Made by a program: the position numbers and the translations under genes. Below, one piece after another: positions 1 through 8,985 of a stretch of DNA of 64,000 nucleotides. Under the pieces are notes generated by a model. That model made no database searches, was not told the origin of the DNA, and was given only the letters and a program-made list of their open reading frames with translations. Source of the stretch: Propionibacteriaceae bacterium. Its GTDB lineage: Bacteria; Actinomycetota; Actinomycetes; Propionibacteriales; Propionibacteriaceae. Positions within the stretch are counted from its first letter, which is position 1. Every line of letters starts with the position of its first letter. The DNA lies in assembly GCA_030532575.1 (NCBI GenBank), contig JAUNKV010000010.1:1-64000 (forward strand), in the 5' to 3' direction.

Positions 1-75
1 GTTCAGAAAGCTCCTCGTGAATTTCACTCGGCAGTGAAAAGATTCGTCAACGATAGGAACGAGATTGTTGGATGA
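1..75 (+). CDS. Possible 3' end of a gene entering from the left edge
   Basis: The first frame is open from the window edge to a TGA and reads as 24 residues ending in NDRNEIVG. The local base composition is more AT-rich than the rest of the window. This could be the tail of a gene convergent with the AbiEi-like gene, or chance. I recognise no family, and the remaining bases up to the next gene show nothing else. Confidence 0.2.
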   Translation, partial: VQKAPREFHSAVKRFVNDRNEIVG

Positions 76-144
76 CGGCTCTGGGTGCTGATTGCGAGTT
101 GGTGTTATTTCTTTCGGGCGTCGGTGTTGGGGTAGGCTGTGCGT

Positions 145-726
145 TCACAGCAGGACCTCCAGGGCGTGACGGATGGCAGGTTGTGCCTTCGGGAAGTGGG
201 TGGTCATCCTGAGCAGGGCGGAGGGGCTGCCCCGGCCTGCGTTGAGCCAGCGCTTCAGGGCTGAGTGGGCGAGGTCTGTCCCCCAGAGGTGGCGCAGTCT
301 GAAGAGGTCGATGATCGTGCGTTCAGCGCAGTAGAGCCCGATGGTGGAGTTTCCGGGCAGCTCGTGCTGGAGGCGTCCGATGTGGAAGGTGGAGGAGTCG
401 AAGCGGTGCCATTCGATGGGGGCGTACTGGATTCTGGGGGACGTCATGCCGCGAGGAATGGCGATGTTGCTGTGAGTGGGGATCTCGTCGGTCAGGTCGT
501 GCAGGGACAGGGCGGTCAGCAGGCACAGCGTGGCTTGGGGGATCTTCGTCGCCGCTGCGATCCAGGCGGCCGTGGTGTCATCGGTCAGGTCGGCGCGAAG
601 GAACACCCCTGAACTGACCCGCCCGTACGTTCCCTGGGTGACCAGCTGTTCCAGAGTGTGACGTGTTGTGCCCTGCTCATGCAGTGTCTTGTAGGTCAGG
701 AGATCGGGGAGGGTCTGCGTGTCCAT
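145..726 (-). CDS. AbiEi-type antitoxin / transcriptional regulator domain protein
   Basis: A 193-residue protein of the type IV toxin-antitoxin AbiEi family. It has an N-terminal winged-helix-like segment (about residues 1-50, with a G-x-Y-G-R-V turn), followed by the family's typical P-x-A-T-L-C-L-L-T-A-L-S-L-H stretch near residues 75-95 and an R-T-I-I-D segment near 145. AbiEi proteins repress their own operon and antagonise an AbiEii nucleotidyltransferase. No AbiEii gene can be seen in the 144 bases left before the window edge, so a partner may lie outside or be absent. Two ATGs are adjacent; the inner one is used because GAGGTG sits six bases upstream of it. A 25-base piece of this gene recurs downstream of the TetR gene at 10275. 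Confidence 0.7.
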   Translation of the reverse strand: MDTQTLPDLLTYKTLHEQGTTRHTLEQLVTQGTYGRVSSGVFLRADLTDDTTAAWIAAATKIPQATLCLLTALSLHDLTDEIPTHSNIAIPRGMTSPRIQYAPIEWHRFDSSTFHIGRLQHELPGNSTIGLYCAERTIIDLFRLRHLWGTDLAHSALKRWLNAGRGSPSALLRMTTHFPKAQPAIRHALEVLL

Positions 727-787
727 CATCACCACCTCAGCAAAAACCCTACCACGTAGAGGTGATCTGTATGGATTTCTGTTGAGC

Positions 788-843
788 TCAGGTGATCCCT
801 CGGCTCGCGAGGTAGGCCTCGATGACGACGCCGAGCTCTTGGG
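788..843 (-). pseudogene. Remnant: C-terminal tail of a TetR-family gene
   Basis: The reverse strand encodes ELGVVIEAYLASRGIT followed by a stop. This is nearly the same as the last residues of the TetR protein at 10275 (ELGVVIDAYLTSRGIN). The nucleotide match continues a few bases past the stop codon and ends abruptly on the other side near 843, so only about 18 codons of the gene survive. It lies just upstream of the AbiEi-like gene, the same relative order as the TetR gene and AbiEi scrap at 10.25 kb. Confidence 0.75.
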
Positions 844-939
844 CGCCACCTCTCGGGCCCGGTAGGTGCGGTGCTGACCCGGCTGCCCTGGGGGAGTGTG
901 ACTGAGGCGGGTGCCGCGACGATGTTGTGTGCGGTGGCG

Positions 940-2211
940 TCAGTCCTCCTGCGTCCAGTCCTTGAGGGTGGTCGGGGTGCCCTGGGCGAGCCACTTCGAC
1001 AGCATCTCCGGGGCCAGGAGCTCGTCGATGACGGTGAAGGCCAGGCCGATCAGTCCGGCCCGGTCCCCGAGGGGTGAGGTGACGATGAGGAGCGAGCGGG
1101 TGGCCAAGGGCAGGGAGCGCGCCAGCACGGCCCGTCGAATGGTTGCCAGGTACAGGTCGAGCGAACGGCCCACCCGCCCGCCGATGACGACCACCGAGGG
1201 GTTGAACATGCTCACCATTCCCGCGAGCGCCTCCCCGACGGCAAGAGCGGATCGGGACAACATATCGATGGCAACGGGGTCCCCGAAGAGCGCGGCCTCG
1301 ACGATGAGGGCGACGTCGAGGGGGCGGTCAGCATCAAGGGCGTTGCGGAGATGAGTGCTGCGGTCATCCCGGGCCAGGGCCTGGGCGTCCCTGACCAAGG
1401 CTCCGCCCCCGGCCAAGGCCTCCAGGCAGCCATTGTTCCCGCACCGGCAGACGACATCCGTCCCGGTGCCGACGGCGAGGTGGCCTATGTCGCCTGCAGC
1501 GCCCTGCGCGCCCCGGTGGATTCGGCCGCGTGAGAACAGCCCGGATCCGATGCCTGTCCCAACCTTGACGTAGATGACGTCCTGGTGGCCCTGGGCGACA
1601 CCAGCGCGCACTTCACCGGTGGCCATCGCGTTGACGTCGTTGTCAACCCAGGCGGCACACCGATAGCGGGTCTCGAAAAAACGCCGCACATCAAAACCGT
1701 CCCATCCCGGCATGATCGGTGGGGCGACTGGTTTCCCGGTGGCCCACTCGACGGGGCCAGGTAGGCCGATGCCCACGCCCCACGCGGATGTGGCGGGTAG
1801 ATCATCCAGTAGGCCATCCAGCAGCGAACCGACGTACTCCAGGGTGGCCACGGGGCCTTCCTTGACATCAACCGGGGCCTCCAGCGTCGCGACGAGGTGC
1901 CCGGAGAGGTCGGCGATGCCCACTTCGCACATCGTGGCCCCGATCTCCGCCACCAGGATGTGCCCAGCGTTGGCCTTGAAGCGGAGCTCCCGCGGGGCGC
2001 GCCCGCCCGTGGAGGCCCCGAGCTCCCCCTCGGCAAGCAGCCCGGCCTGGATGAGTTGATCCACGCGGTCGGCGACGACATTACGGGCGAGCCCGGACTG
2101 GCGGCTGAGCTCGGGGCGGGTCCTGGCGCTACCCAAACGGACCAGGTTCAGGACGTCCGTCAGGGTCCGCATCTGCTCGGATGCGGTACTGAGAAGGGGT
2201 TTTGGGTCCAT
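940..2211 (-). CDS. ROK-family transcriptional repressor
   Basis: A 423-residue ROK (repressor, ORF, kinase) protein. An N-terminal winged helix-turn-helix (about 15-75, with S-R-Q-S-G-L-A-R-N-V-V) precedes the sugar-kinase-like fold. The zinc-binding signature CRCGNNGCLE is intact near residues 254-263, and the ROK glycine-rich motifs (VGIGLPGPV, VKVGTGIGSG, VVVIGGRVG) are present. The ATG is preferred because AAAGGTGA lies about seven bases upstream; an in-frame GTG three codons earlier overlaps that site. It is divergent from the ABC importer and dehydrogenase cluster and very probably controls it. The inducer is probably a sugar or a sugar derivative imported by that system, but the exact ligand cannot be read from sequence. 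Confidence 0.9.
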   Translation of the reverse strand: MDPKPLLSTASEQMRTLTDVLNLVRLGSARTRPELSRQSGLARNVVADRVDQLIQAGLLAEGELGASTGGRAPRELRFKANAGHILVAEIGATMCEVGIADLSGHLVATLEAPVDVKEGPVATLEYVGSLLDGLLDDLPATSAWGVGIGLPGPVEWATGKPVAPPIMPGWDGFDVRRFFETRYRCAAWVDNDVNAMATGEVRAGVAQGHQDVIYVKVGTGIGSGLFSRGRIHRGAQGAAGDIGHLAVGTGTDVVCRCGNNGCLEALAGGGALVRDAQALARDDRSTHLRNALDADRPLDVALIVEAALFGDPVAIDMLSRSALAVGEALAGMVSMFNPSVVVIGGRVGRSLDLYLATIRRAVLARSLPLATRSLLIVTSPLGDRAGLIGLAFTVIDELLAPEMLSKWLAQGTPTTLKDWTQED

Positions 2212-2285
2212 TGCGCTCACCTTTCAGGTCATCCACCCAGAGGTGCCCCGGCTACGACTCACTCTTGCAACACGGCCCGGAGTCT

Positions 2286-2322
2286 ACCAAGAGTTGACTT
2301 TGGTCTTTTAGATACTTAAGAT
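2286..2322 (+). promoter_or_regulatory. Sigma-70-type promoter and candidate ROK operator of the sugar/cyclitol cluster
   Basis: TTGACT (2294-2299) and TAAGAT (2317-2322) are separated by exactly 17 bases and lie 37 bases before the start of the binding-protein gene. An inverted repeat with arms ACCAA and TTGGT (2286-2304) overlaps the -35 box, where a repressor would block RNA polymerase. The promoter match is seen in sequence; binding by the divergent ROK protein is inferred. Confidence 0.6.
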
Positions 2323-2358
2323 TGCATGACACAAGCCAAAGCCAGCCAAAGGAGTCCC

Positions 2359-3525
2359 ATGCTTAGGTCCATCAGTCCCCTCATTCGCCCCCTGGTCGTG
2401 GTCGCGACGCTCGCGGTGCTGCTCACGGGGTGCACCACGAAGGGGGCAGCCACATCCACCTCCAACAGCGAAGTCGACGCCAAGGTCGACGCCGCGCTCA
2501 AGAAGCTCGAAGGCACCGTCCTCAGCAAAGGACCGCACGGCGAGGAACCGGCCACGGCCGAGACCGCTGAGCTCAGCGACGACGAGATCGCCAAGGTCAA
2601 GTCGTTGGGGGCGACGGCAGCCATCGTCATGCACTACGGCGGCAACGATTGGTCCAATGCTCAGGTGGACGGTCTGCGCGCCGAGTTCGAGAGGCTCGGG
2701 ATCGAGGTCGTCGCGGTGACCGACGCGAACTTCAAGCCTGACAAGCAGGTCTCCGACATCGAGACCGTCCTGAGCAAGCAGCCGGACATCATCGTCTCGA
2801 TCCCGACCGACCCGGTGGCCACCTCGTCGGCCTACAAGAAGGCTGCTGATGCCGGGGTGAAGCTCGTCTTCATGGACAACTCTCCGCAAGGCCTCAAGGC
2901 AGGCGAGGACTACGTCTCCGTGGTGTCGGCGGACAACCACGGCAACGGGGTGGTCTCCGCCCATCTCATGGCCAAGGCGCTCGGTGGAGCGGGCAAGATC
3001 GGCGTGATCCATCACGAGGCCGACTTCTTCGTCACCACGCAGCGTCACGACGGGTTCACCTCGACGATCAAGGCCGAGTACCCCGACATCGAGATCGTCG
3101 CCGAGCAGGGCATCGCAGGCCCCGACTTCGCAGGAGACGCCCAGGCCGCTGCCAACGCGATGCTGAACCGTCACCCCGATCTGGCCGGGATCTGGGCGGT
3201 GTGGGACGTGCCCGCGGAGGGTGTGATGGCTGCGGCGCGGGCCTCAGGACGCAAGGACCTGAGGATCGCCACCCAGGACCTCGGGAAGAACGTGGGCATC
3301 GGGCTGGCCAAGAACGAGCTGATCGTCGGGCTCGGGGCTCAGCGCCCCTACGACCAGGGGGTCACCGAGGCCCGGTTGGCGGCCGGGGCGCTGATCGGGA
3401 AGGAAGCAGCACCCTACGTCGCCCTGCCCGCCCTGCCCGTGCAGCACACCAACGTGCTCGACGCCTGGAAGCAGGTGTACCAGAAGGACGCCCCGGAGGA
3501 CCTGGCCAGTGTTTTCGAACAATGA
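2359..3525 (+). CDS. Sugar ABC transporter substrate-binding lipoprotein
   Basis: A 388-residue lipoprotein with a type 1 periplasmic-binding fold (Peripla_BP_4-like, ribose/xylose/inositol family). The signal peptide runs to the lipobox LLTGC with the lipidated Cys at residue 25. The ATG at this position has AAAGGAG five bases upstream; an earlier in-frame ATG lacks any ribosome site. Mature-protein landmarks include the A-x-I-V-M-H-Y-G-G-N-D start of the first subdomain and a hinge near NRHPDLAGIWAVWD. It is the first gene of an apparent operon with the ATPase and permease and would capture the substrate outside the membrane. The specific sugar or cyclitol is unknown. Confidence 0.9.
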   Translation: MLRSISPLIRPLVVVATLAVLLTGCTTKGAATSTSNSEVDAKVDAALKKLEGTVLSKGPHGEEPATAETAELSDDEIAKVKSLGATAAIVMHYGGNDWSNAQVDGLRAEFERLGIEVVAVTDANFKPDKQVSDIETVLSKQPDIIVSIPTDPVATSSAYKKAADAGVKLVFMDNSPQGLKAGEDYVSVVSADNHGNGVVSAHLMAKALGGAGKIGVIHHEADFFVTTQRHDGFTSTIKAEYPDIEIVAEQGIAGPDFAGDAQAAANAMLNRHPDLAGIWAVWDVPAEGVMAAARASGRKDLRIATQDLGKNVGIGLAKNELIVGLGAQRPYDQGVTEARLAAGALIGKEAAPYVALPALPVQHTNVLDAWKQVYQKDAPEDLASVFEQ

Positions 3526-3573
3526 GGCCGATGTGACGGTGGCCCCCATCTCGTCAGTGACAAGGAGGAAGTG

Positions 3574-5109
3574 ATGACAGTTCGTCCAGAGCCCGAACCG
3601 GCTCCCGTCGAGCCCGTCCCCGTCGTGCAGATGCGCGGGATCAGCAAGTCCTTCCACGACGTCGCCGTGTTGGTGGATGTCGACCTCGAAATCCTGCCCG
3701 GGGAGGTTCACGCGCTCGCCGGTGGCAACGGTGCGGGCAAGTCCACGCTGATGAAGATTCTCCAGGGCGTCCACCCTCGAGATGCTGGTGAGATCGAGAT
3801 CGACGGGCGGCAGGTGGAGCTGAGGTCGATCCACGACGCGAGGGCAGCCGGAATCGGGATGGTCTTCCAGGAGTTCAGCCTGGTTCCCAGCCTGAGTGTG
3901 GCCCAGAACATCTTCCTCACGGCGGAGCCCACCGGAGCCGCTGGGCTGATCGACGACAAGGAGGCGCGACGCCGAGCAGCCCAGGTCTTCGAGGACATGG
4001 GTGTGTCCGTTGACCCCGCAGCCACCGTCGAGAGCCTGCCGACGGCCTTGTGGCAGCTGACCGAGATCGCCAAGGCGCTGTCGCAAAAGGCGCGGGTGCT
4101 CATCATGGATGAGCCCACGGCCAGCCTCGCCAGGCACGAGGTCGAGTTGCTCTTCGAGCTGATCGAACGCCTCAAGCAGCGGGGAATCTCGACCATCTAC
4201 ATCTCCCACCGCATGGATGAGGTCCACCGCATCGCCGACCGCATCACGATTCTGCGGGACGGGAGGCGGCTTTTCACCGAGCCCTTGAGCTCCGTGACCC
4301 CGGAGGAGATCGTTGAAGGGATCGTGGGGCGACGTGTCGAGGGGGCCCTCGAGTACCGGGAACGGGAGCAGGCGGTCGGTGACGACGTCCTGCTGGAGGC
4401 CGTCGAGCTCAAGGCGGGCAACCGGGTCAACGGGGTCTCGTTCCAACTGCGTCGCGGGGAGATCGTCGGCCTGGCAGGTCTCATGGGCAGTGGCCGTACG
4501 GAACTGGCTCGCTGTCTGTTCGGCATCGAGCGCCCAGATTCCGGTGAGATCCGAGTCGACGGCGAGGCGGTGGATGTGCAGGGTCCCCGCGCAGCGATGG
4601 CAGCAGGCATGGCCCTCATCCCCGAGGACCGTCGGGACCAGGGCCTGGTGCTTGATCACTCGATCCGAGAGAACATCCTGCTGCCCCTCCTCGACCGCAT
4701 CCTCAACGGTCCGCTGCTGGATCACGGCGCTGGGAAACGGCTCGCTGCCGACCTCATCTCCCGGTTCTCGGTGAAGGTGGTGGATGCCGACAAACCGGTT
4801 CGGACCCTCTCCGGCGGCAACCAGCAGAAGGTGGTGATCGCCAAATGGCTCGGTACCGAACCCAAGGTTCTCATCATGGATGAACCCACGGCCGGTGTGG
4901 ACATCGGGACCAAGGCCGAGATCGTCACCATCATCCGCGGGCTGGCGGACTCCGGGTGCGGTGTCATCGTCATCTCATCCGAGTACCCGGAGCTCCTTGC
5001 GGTCAGCGACCGGGTGCTGATCCTGCGCGGAGGCCAGATCGTGAGGGAACTCGAGCGATCTGAGATCCCGGACGAAGAAACTCTTCAACTCGCTGTACTA
5101 GGAGTCTGA
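3574..5109 (+). CDS. Sugar ABC transporter ATP-binding protein (RbsA/MglA type)
   Basis: A 511-residue protein with two fused ATPase domains, the usual size for the CUT2 family. In the first domain the P-loop reads GGNGAGKST near residue 50 (most relatives have GENGAGKST) and Walker B is VLIMDEPTASL; the signature is degenerate (ALWQLTEIAKAL). In the second domain the P-loop is degenerate (GLMGSGRTEL, about residue 300), whereas the signature LSGGNQQK (about 412) and Walker B VLIMDEPTAGVD are canonical. This asymmetry is typical of the family. The ATG is chosen because AAGGAGG lies five bases upstream; a GTG one codon earlier is too close. It energises import with the adjacent permease. Confidence 0.93.
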   Translation: MTVRPEPEPAPVEPVPVVQMRGISKSFHDVAVLVDVDLEILPGEVHALAGGNGAGKSTLMKILQGVHPRDAGEIEIDGRQVELRSIHDARAAGIGMVFQEFSLVPSLSVAQNIFLTAEPTGAAGLIDDKEARRRAAQVFEDMGVSVDPAATVESLPTALWQLTEIAKALSQKARVLIMDEPTASLARHEVELLFELIERLKQRGISTIYISHRMDEVHRIADRITILRDGRRLFTEPLSSVTPEEIVEGIVGRRVEGALEYREREQAVGDDVLLEAVELKAGNRVNGVSFQLRRGEIVGLAGLMGSGRTELARCLFGIERPDSGEIRVDGEAVDVQGPRAAMAAGMALIPEDRRDQGLVLDHSIRENILLPLLDRILNGPLLDHGAGKRLAADLISRFSVKVVDADKPVRTLSGGNQQKVVIAKWLGTEPKVLIMDEPTAGVDIGTKAEIVTIIRGLADSGCGVIVISSEYPELLAVSDRVLILRGGQIVRELERSEIPDEETLQLAVLGV

Positions 5110-5112
5110 CAC

Positions 5113-6096
5113 ATGTCCAATTCAACAACCGCCTCCCGCACTCCCGAGGAGGTGTCGCTGCTGGCGCGAAGGCTCAGCTCGCTGGACTGGCGTCGCTACA
5201 TCATCTACATGGCTTTTGCCGTGGTGTTCCTGCTGTTCGCGGTGACCTTGGGGAACTCCGGCTTCCTATCCCAGAACAACCTGCTCAACATCTTCCGCCA
5301 GACCGCGACGATCTCAGTGATCGCGGTAGGTATGACCTTCGTCATCGCCTGTGCCGAGATCGACCTGAGCGTCGGGTCGGTGGCTGGGCTGTCAAGCGTG
5401 GTCAGCGCGATGACCATCGCTTCCTACGGGCTGATCCCGGGAATCATCGCCGGACTCGCCGTCGGGGTAGCCGTCGGAGCGACAAACGGCGCGCTGGTCA
5501 GCCTCCTGGGGATCCCGTCGTTTCTCGTGACCCTGGGCATGTTGGGCATCGCCTTCGGTGTGGCCCAGTGGATCACGGCTTCGGCTCCGCAACCCATCCT
5601 CAACGACACCTTCAACACGATCTTCGGCGGCGGCGACATCGGCCCGATCCCCGGACTGATGATCTGGATGGTTCTCGCGGTGATGGTCGGTGCAATCGTT
5701 CTCAACCGCACCCGTTTCGGGCGTCAGGTACTGGCCACCGGAGGAAACCGGATTGCAGCGGAGTACACCGGCATCAATACCAAGCGGATCAAGTTCTCTG
5801 TCCTGCTCATCTCAGGGCTCGCGGCCTCCCTGGCGGGAATGCTCTATGCAGGACGACTCCAGTCGGGACGTTTCCAGTGGGGAGCCGGTGATGAACTGTC
5901 CGCGATTGCCGCCGTCATCCTCGGAGGAACGAGCCTCTTCGGCGGCTCCGGGGCCATCGTCGGGACCCTGATGGGGGCCCTGCTGATCGGGCTCATCAAC
6001 AACGGGCTGATCCTGGCGGGTCTCGACTCCAGCCAGCAGCAGGTGATCCGTGGCGTCATCATCATCCTCGCCGTCGCGCTGGCAAGGAAGAAGTGA
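5113..6096 (+). CDS. Sugar ABC transporter permease (RbsC type)
   Basis: A 327-residue inner-membrane protein of the BPD_transp_2 family, with about eight to ten hydrophobic segments. Family landmarks are present: the A-E-I-D-L-S-V-G-S-V-A-G-L loop near residues 80-92 and the L-G-G-T-S-L-F-G-G-S-G-A-I-V-G-T region near 270-285, which contacts the ATPase. It starts three bases after the ATPase stop. It forms the translocation channel of the importer encoded here. Confidence 0.92.
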   Translation: MSNSTTASRTPEEVSLLARRLSSLDWRRYIIYMAFAVVFLLFAVTLGNSGFLSQNNLLNIFRQTATISVIAVGMTFVIACAEIDLSVGSVAGLSSVVSAMTIASYGLIPGIIAGLAVGVAVGATNGALVSLLGIPSFLVTLGMLGIAFGVAQWITASAPQPILNDTFNTIFGGGDIGPIPGLMIWMVLAVMVGAIVLNRTRFGRQVLATGGNRIAAEYTGINTKRIKFSVLLISGLAASLAGMLYAGRLQSGRFQWGAGDELSAIAAVILGGTSLFGGSGAIVGTLMGALLIGLINNGLILAGLDSSQQQVIRGVIIILAVALARKK

Positions 6097-6100
6097 TCCC

Positions 6101-7174
6101 ATGACGAGAGAGAAAATTCGCTCCGGCATCATCGGGGCCGGATTCATCGGAGGCGTGCACGCCTACGCGGTGCGAGCTGCCGGTGGACGACTGACCCGCA
6201 TCGCGGATACGACCCTGGAGTCCAGTCAGCAGGCTGCCGAGCGACTGGGTGTCGAAGAGGCCGCGGCCTCCCCCGAGGAGCTCATCGCCTCTGACGACGT
6301 CGACATCGTCCACATCTGCACCCCCAATTTCACCCATGCCACGCTCGCTCAGCAGGCCATCGCCCACGGCAAGGCCGTCATCTGTGAGAAACCGCTGGCG
6401 ACGACGGTTCCAGATGCTGAACGGGTCACCGAACTGGCCCGTGAGGCCGGAGTCCTGACCGCCGTCCCCTTCGTCTATCGTTTCCATCCGCATGTGCGGG
6501 AGACGCGGGCCCGGATCGCCGCAGGTGATGCCGGGCGGCTGTGGATGCTGCATGGCTCCTACCTGCAGGACTGGCTGTCGCGCAGCGAGGACACGAACTG
6601 GCGGGTCGATCCCGCGGTGGGGGGCGTCTCCCGGGCCTTCGGGGACATCGGTGTGCACTGGTGCGACCTCATGGAATTCGTGACAGGGCAACGGATCGTC
6701 AGGCTCTCGGCTCGCACGGCGCAGGCCTTCGACAACCGGTCCGGGACCGAGGACGGAGCGGTGGTCATGTTCGAGACCGACGGTGGCGCCTCCGGGTCGC
6801 TGGTGGTCAGCCAGGTCTCACCGGGACGCAAGAACCGCCTGTGGTTCTCCTTCGACGGCACGGACGCCTCCTTCTCCTTCGACCAGGAGTCACCTGAATG
6901 GCTGTGGGTAGGGCGGCGGGAGGAGAACCACATCCTGCCGCGGAATCCGCTCATCGAGCACCCGGGAGCCAAGCGCCTCTCCCGCCTTCCCGCCGGCCAT
7001 CCGCAGGGCTACCAGGACGCCTTCAGCGCCTTCGTCGCAGATGTCCACGAGGCCTGCCGGGGCGGTTCCCCCGACGGCCTGCCCACCTTCGACGACGGCC
7101 TGCGTGCGGCCCGGATCACCGAGGCCGTGATGGCCTCATCCGCTGAATCAACATGGAAGGAGCTGATCCCGTGA
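6101..7174 (+). CDS. Gfo/Idh/MocA-family NAD(P)-dependent dehydrogenase (first copy)
   Basis: A 357-residue oxidoreductase. A Rossmann fold opens with G-I-I-G-A-G-F-I-G-G and the family's E-K-P motif is in ICEKPLATT near residue 97. The C-terminal half is the mixed sheet typical of the family, including H-W-C-D-L-M-E in the substrate-binding helix. Members oxidise or reduce hydroxyls of sugars and inositols. The ATG lies four bases after the permease stop with a GGAAG-type ribosome site in the permease tail. It overlaps the next gene by four bases (GTGA), so the two are probably translated together. It shares about a third of its sequence pattern with the second dehydrogenase at 8986, so the pathway may use two successive redox steps. 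Confidence 0.88.
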   Translation: MTREKIRSGIIGAGFIGGVHAYAVRAAGGRLTRIADTTLESSQQAAERLGVEEAAASPEELIASDDVDIVHICTPNFTHATLAQQAIAHGKAVICEKPLATTVPDAERVTELAREAGVLTAVPFVYRFHPHVRETRARIAAGDAGRLWMLHGSYLQDWLSRSEDTNWRVDPAVGGVSRAFGDIGVHWCDLMEFVTGQRIVRLSARTAQAFDNRSGTEDGAVVMFETDGGASGSLVVSQVSPGRKNRLWFSFDGTDASFSFDQESPEWLWVGRREENHILPRNPLIEHPGAKRLSRLPAGHPQGYQDAFSAFVADVHEACRGGSPDGLPTFDDGLRAARITEAVMASSAESTWKELIP

Positions 7175-8091
7175 AACTGGGATTCCTGACAGCATGTCTA
7201 CCTGACCGGTCCCTGGCGGAGATCGTGTCCTGGGCGGCCGATGAGGGCTTCGAGGCCCTCGAGGTGGCGGCCTGGCCCGCGCTCGGCCAAAGACCGTTCA
7301 CCGCCACGCACATCGTCGCGGAGAACTTCGGGACCCAACAGGCCGATCAGGTGCAGGAGTTGTTCGCTGACAAGGGGCTCGACATCTCCTCCCTTGCCTA
7401 CTACGACAACAACCTCCATCCCGACCCCACCGAACGGCAGGCGGTCAACAACCACGTCCTGGCCTGCATCGACGCAGCCGCGCTGCTCGGTGTGCCCACC
7501 GTCGGCACATTCATCGGGAGGGACTGGACCAAGTCGGTGAGGGAGAACCTCAGCGAGGCCGAGGAGGTCTTCGGGCCACTCGTGGACCGCGCCGGTGAGA
7601 AAGGGGTGAAGCTCGTCATCGAGAACTGTGTCATGGAGGGCTGGCACCCGGACGGCTACCCGGGCAACCTCGCCTATTCGCCGGAGCTGTGGGAGTGGAT
7701 GTTCTCGCTCGGCCTTCACCTCAACTTCGACCCCAGTCATCTGGTGTGGATGGGTATCGACCCGGTGACGGCGATGACGCCCTATGTGGATCGCATCGCC
7801 CACGCCCAGGCCAAGGACATCCAGCTCTTCCCGGAGCGGCGTGACCGCTACGGCTGGCCCGGCATCGCCGTAGATCGGCAGGACCCCTGGGACGTGGGCT
7901 GGTGGCGCTACCGGGTGCCGGGGTTGGGCGAGGTGGACTGGAGGCGAGTCGTCGACGCTCTCTACGAGCACGGCTTCGACGGTGTGCTCTCAGTGGAGCA
8001 CGAGGACCCCGTCTGGGGAGGCACCGAGCCGAAGATCAGGACGGGATTGCAGATCGCACACCAGACCCTGCGACCACTGATGGTCGTGTGA
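7171..8091 (+). CDS. Sugar phosphate isomerase/epimerase family TIM barrel (first copy)
   Basis: A 306-residue AP-endonuclease-2-like TIM barrel (xylose isomerase-like fold). Probable metal ligands lie in V-I-E-N-C, NFDPSHL and LSVEHEDP, spaced as in inosose dehydratases, tagatose epimerases and related enzymes. The GTG start overlaps the upstream stop as GTGA and has AAGGAG about nine bases before it. Its place between two dehydrogenases suggests it acts on a keto-sugar or keto-inositol intermediate by isomerisation, epimerisation or dehydration. Which of these it does cannot be decided from sequence. Confidence 0.85.
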   Translation: MKLGFLTACLPDRSLAEIVSWAADEGFEALEVAAWPALGQRPFTATHIVAENFGTQQADQVQELFADKGLDISSLAYYDNNLHPDPTERQAVNNHVLACIDAAALLGVPTVGTFIGRDWTKSVRENLSEAEEVFGPLVDRAGEKGVKLVIENCVMEGWHPDGYPGNLAYSPELWEWMFSLGLHLNFDPSHLVWMGIDPVTAMTPYVDRIAHAQAKDIQLFPERRDRYGWPGIAVDRQDPWDVGWWRYRVPGLGEVDWRRVVDALYEHGFDGVLSVEHEDPVWGGTEPKIRTGLQIAHQTLRPLMVV

Positions 8092-8116
8092 AAAAGGGAA
8101 AAGGAAAGGAAACATC

Positions 8117-8956
8117 ATGAAACTGGGCTACTGCTCAATCACCTGGGGCGGCGTGGTCGGCCACCCCGCCGGAGTCACCAGCGTCAAGGACCTCTTCTAC
8201 CGGGCCAACGGGGACACGCTCCAGGCGGTCCGGGAGATCGGTGAGGTGGGGTACCGGGGCGTCGAGATGTTCGACGGCAACGTCGCCGAGTTCGAGGGCG
8301 ATCCGCGGGTGCTCACCGACGCCCTGCAGAGGGCTGGGCTGGAACTCGTCAGCGTCTACACAGGCGCCAACTTCATCTACGCCGACATCCTTCCCGACGA
8401 GCTGCACCGGGTGCGCCGAGCGGCCCAGCTGGCCGCCACCTTCGGGGCGAGACGGCTGGTGGTCGGGGGTGGTGCCCGTCGGGCCGCAGGAACCACCGAC
8501 GAGGACTACGTCCGGCTTGGAGAATCGCTGGATGTCGTGTGTGACATCGCGGAGGAGCACGGCTTGGAAGCCAGCTACCATCCGCACCTGGGCACCATCG
8601 TCGAGAACCCCGATGAGATCGAGAGAATCCTCGGCAGGAGTCGGATCGCCTTCTGCCCCGACACCGCGCACCTCGCGGCCAGTGGTGGCGACCCGGCTGA
8701 GCTCATCCGCAGGTATCCCGATCGGGTCAGACACGTGCACCTCAAGGACTTCCGACCAGAACCCTTCGGCTTCCTGCCGCTGGGGGCCGGGGTGCTGGAT
8801 CTCCCCGACATCATCTCCGCCATCGCCGAGTCCGGTTATGACAGCTGGCTCATGGTGGAGCTCGACGAGTACGACGGCGACCCGCAGGAGGCCGCCCGCA
8901 TCAGCAAGGACCACCTGACGAAGGTGTTGGCCGAGGCCGGCATCCCACTCGACTGA
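8117..8956 (+). CDS. Sugar phosphate isomerase/epimerase family TIM barrel (second copy, IolE-like)
   Basis: A 279-residue TIM barrel of the same superfamily, closer in pattern to inosose dehydratase (IolE). The N-terminus has the G-Y-C-S-I-T-W-G-G strand; metal-ligand candidates are SYHPHLG, CPDTAHL, HVHLKD and M-V-E-L-D-E. AAAGGAAAGG precedes the ATG. The protein is cytoplasmic, with no signal peptide. With its neighbours it suggests a dehydrogenase-then-dehydratase or 3-keto-glycoside type route, but this remains inference. Confidence 0.85.
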   Translation: MKLGYCSITWGGVVGHPAGVTSVKDLFYRANGDTLQAVREIGEVGYRGVEMFDGNVAEFEGDPRVLTDALQRAGLELVSVYTGANFIYADILPDELHRVRRAAQLAATFGARRLVVGGGARRAAGTTDEDYVRLGESLDVVCDIAEEHGLEASYHPHLGTIVENPDEIERILGRSRIAFCPDTAHLAASGGDPAELIRRYPDRVRHVHLKDFRPEPFGFLPLGAGVLDLPDIISAIAESGYDSWLMVELDEYDGDPQEAARISKDHLTKVLAEAGIPLD

Positions 8957-8985
8957 CGGACAAGAACGGACAAGGAGCAACAGAC

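Noticed and set aside
2326..2358. An earlier ATG for the substrate-binding lipoprotein
   Set aside because: It has no ribosome site and would put 11 polar residues before the signal peptide; the ATG at 2359 has AAAGGAG.
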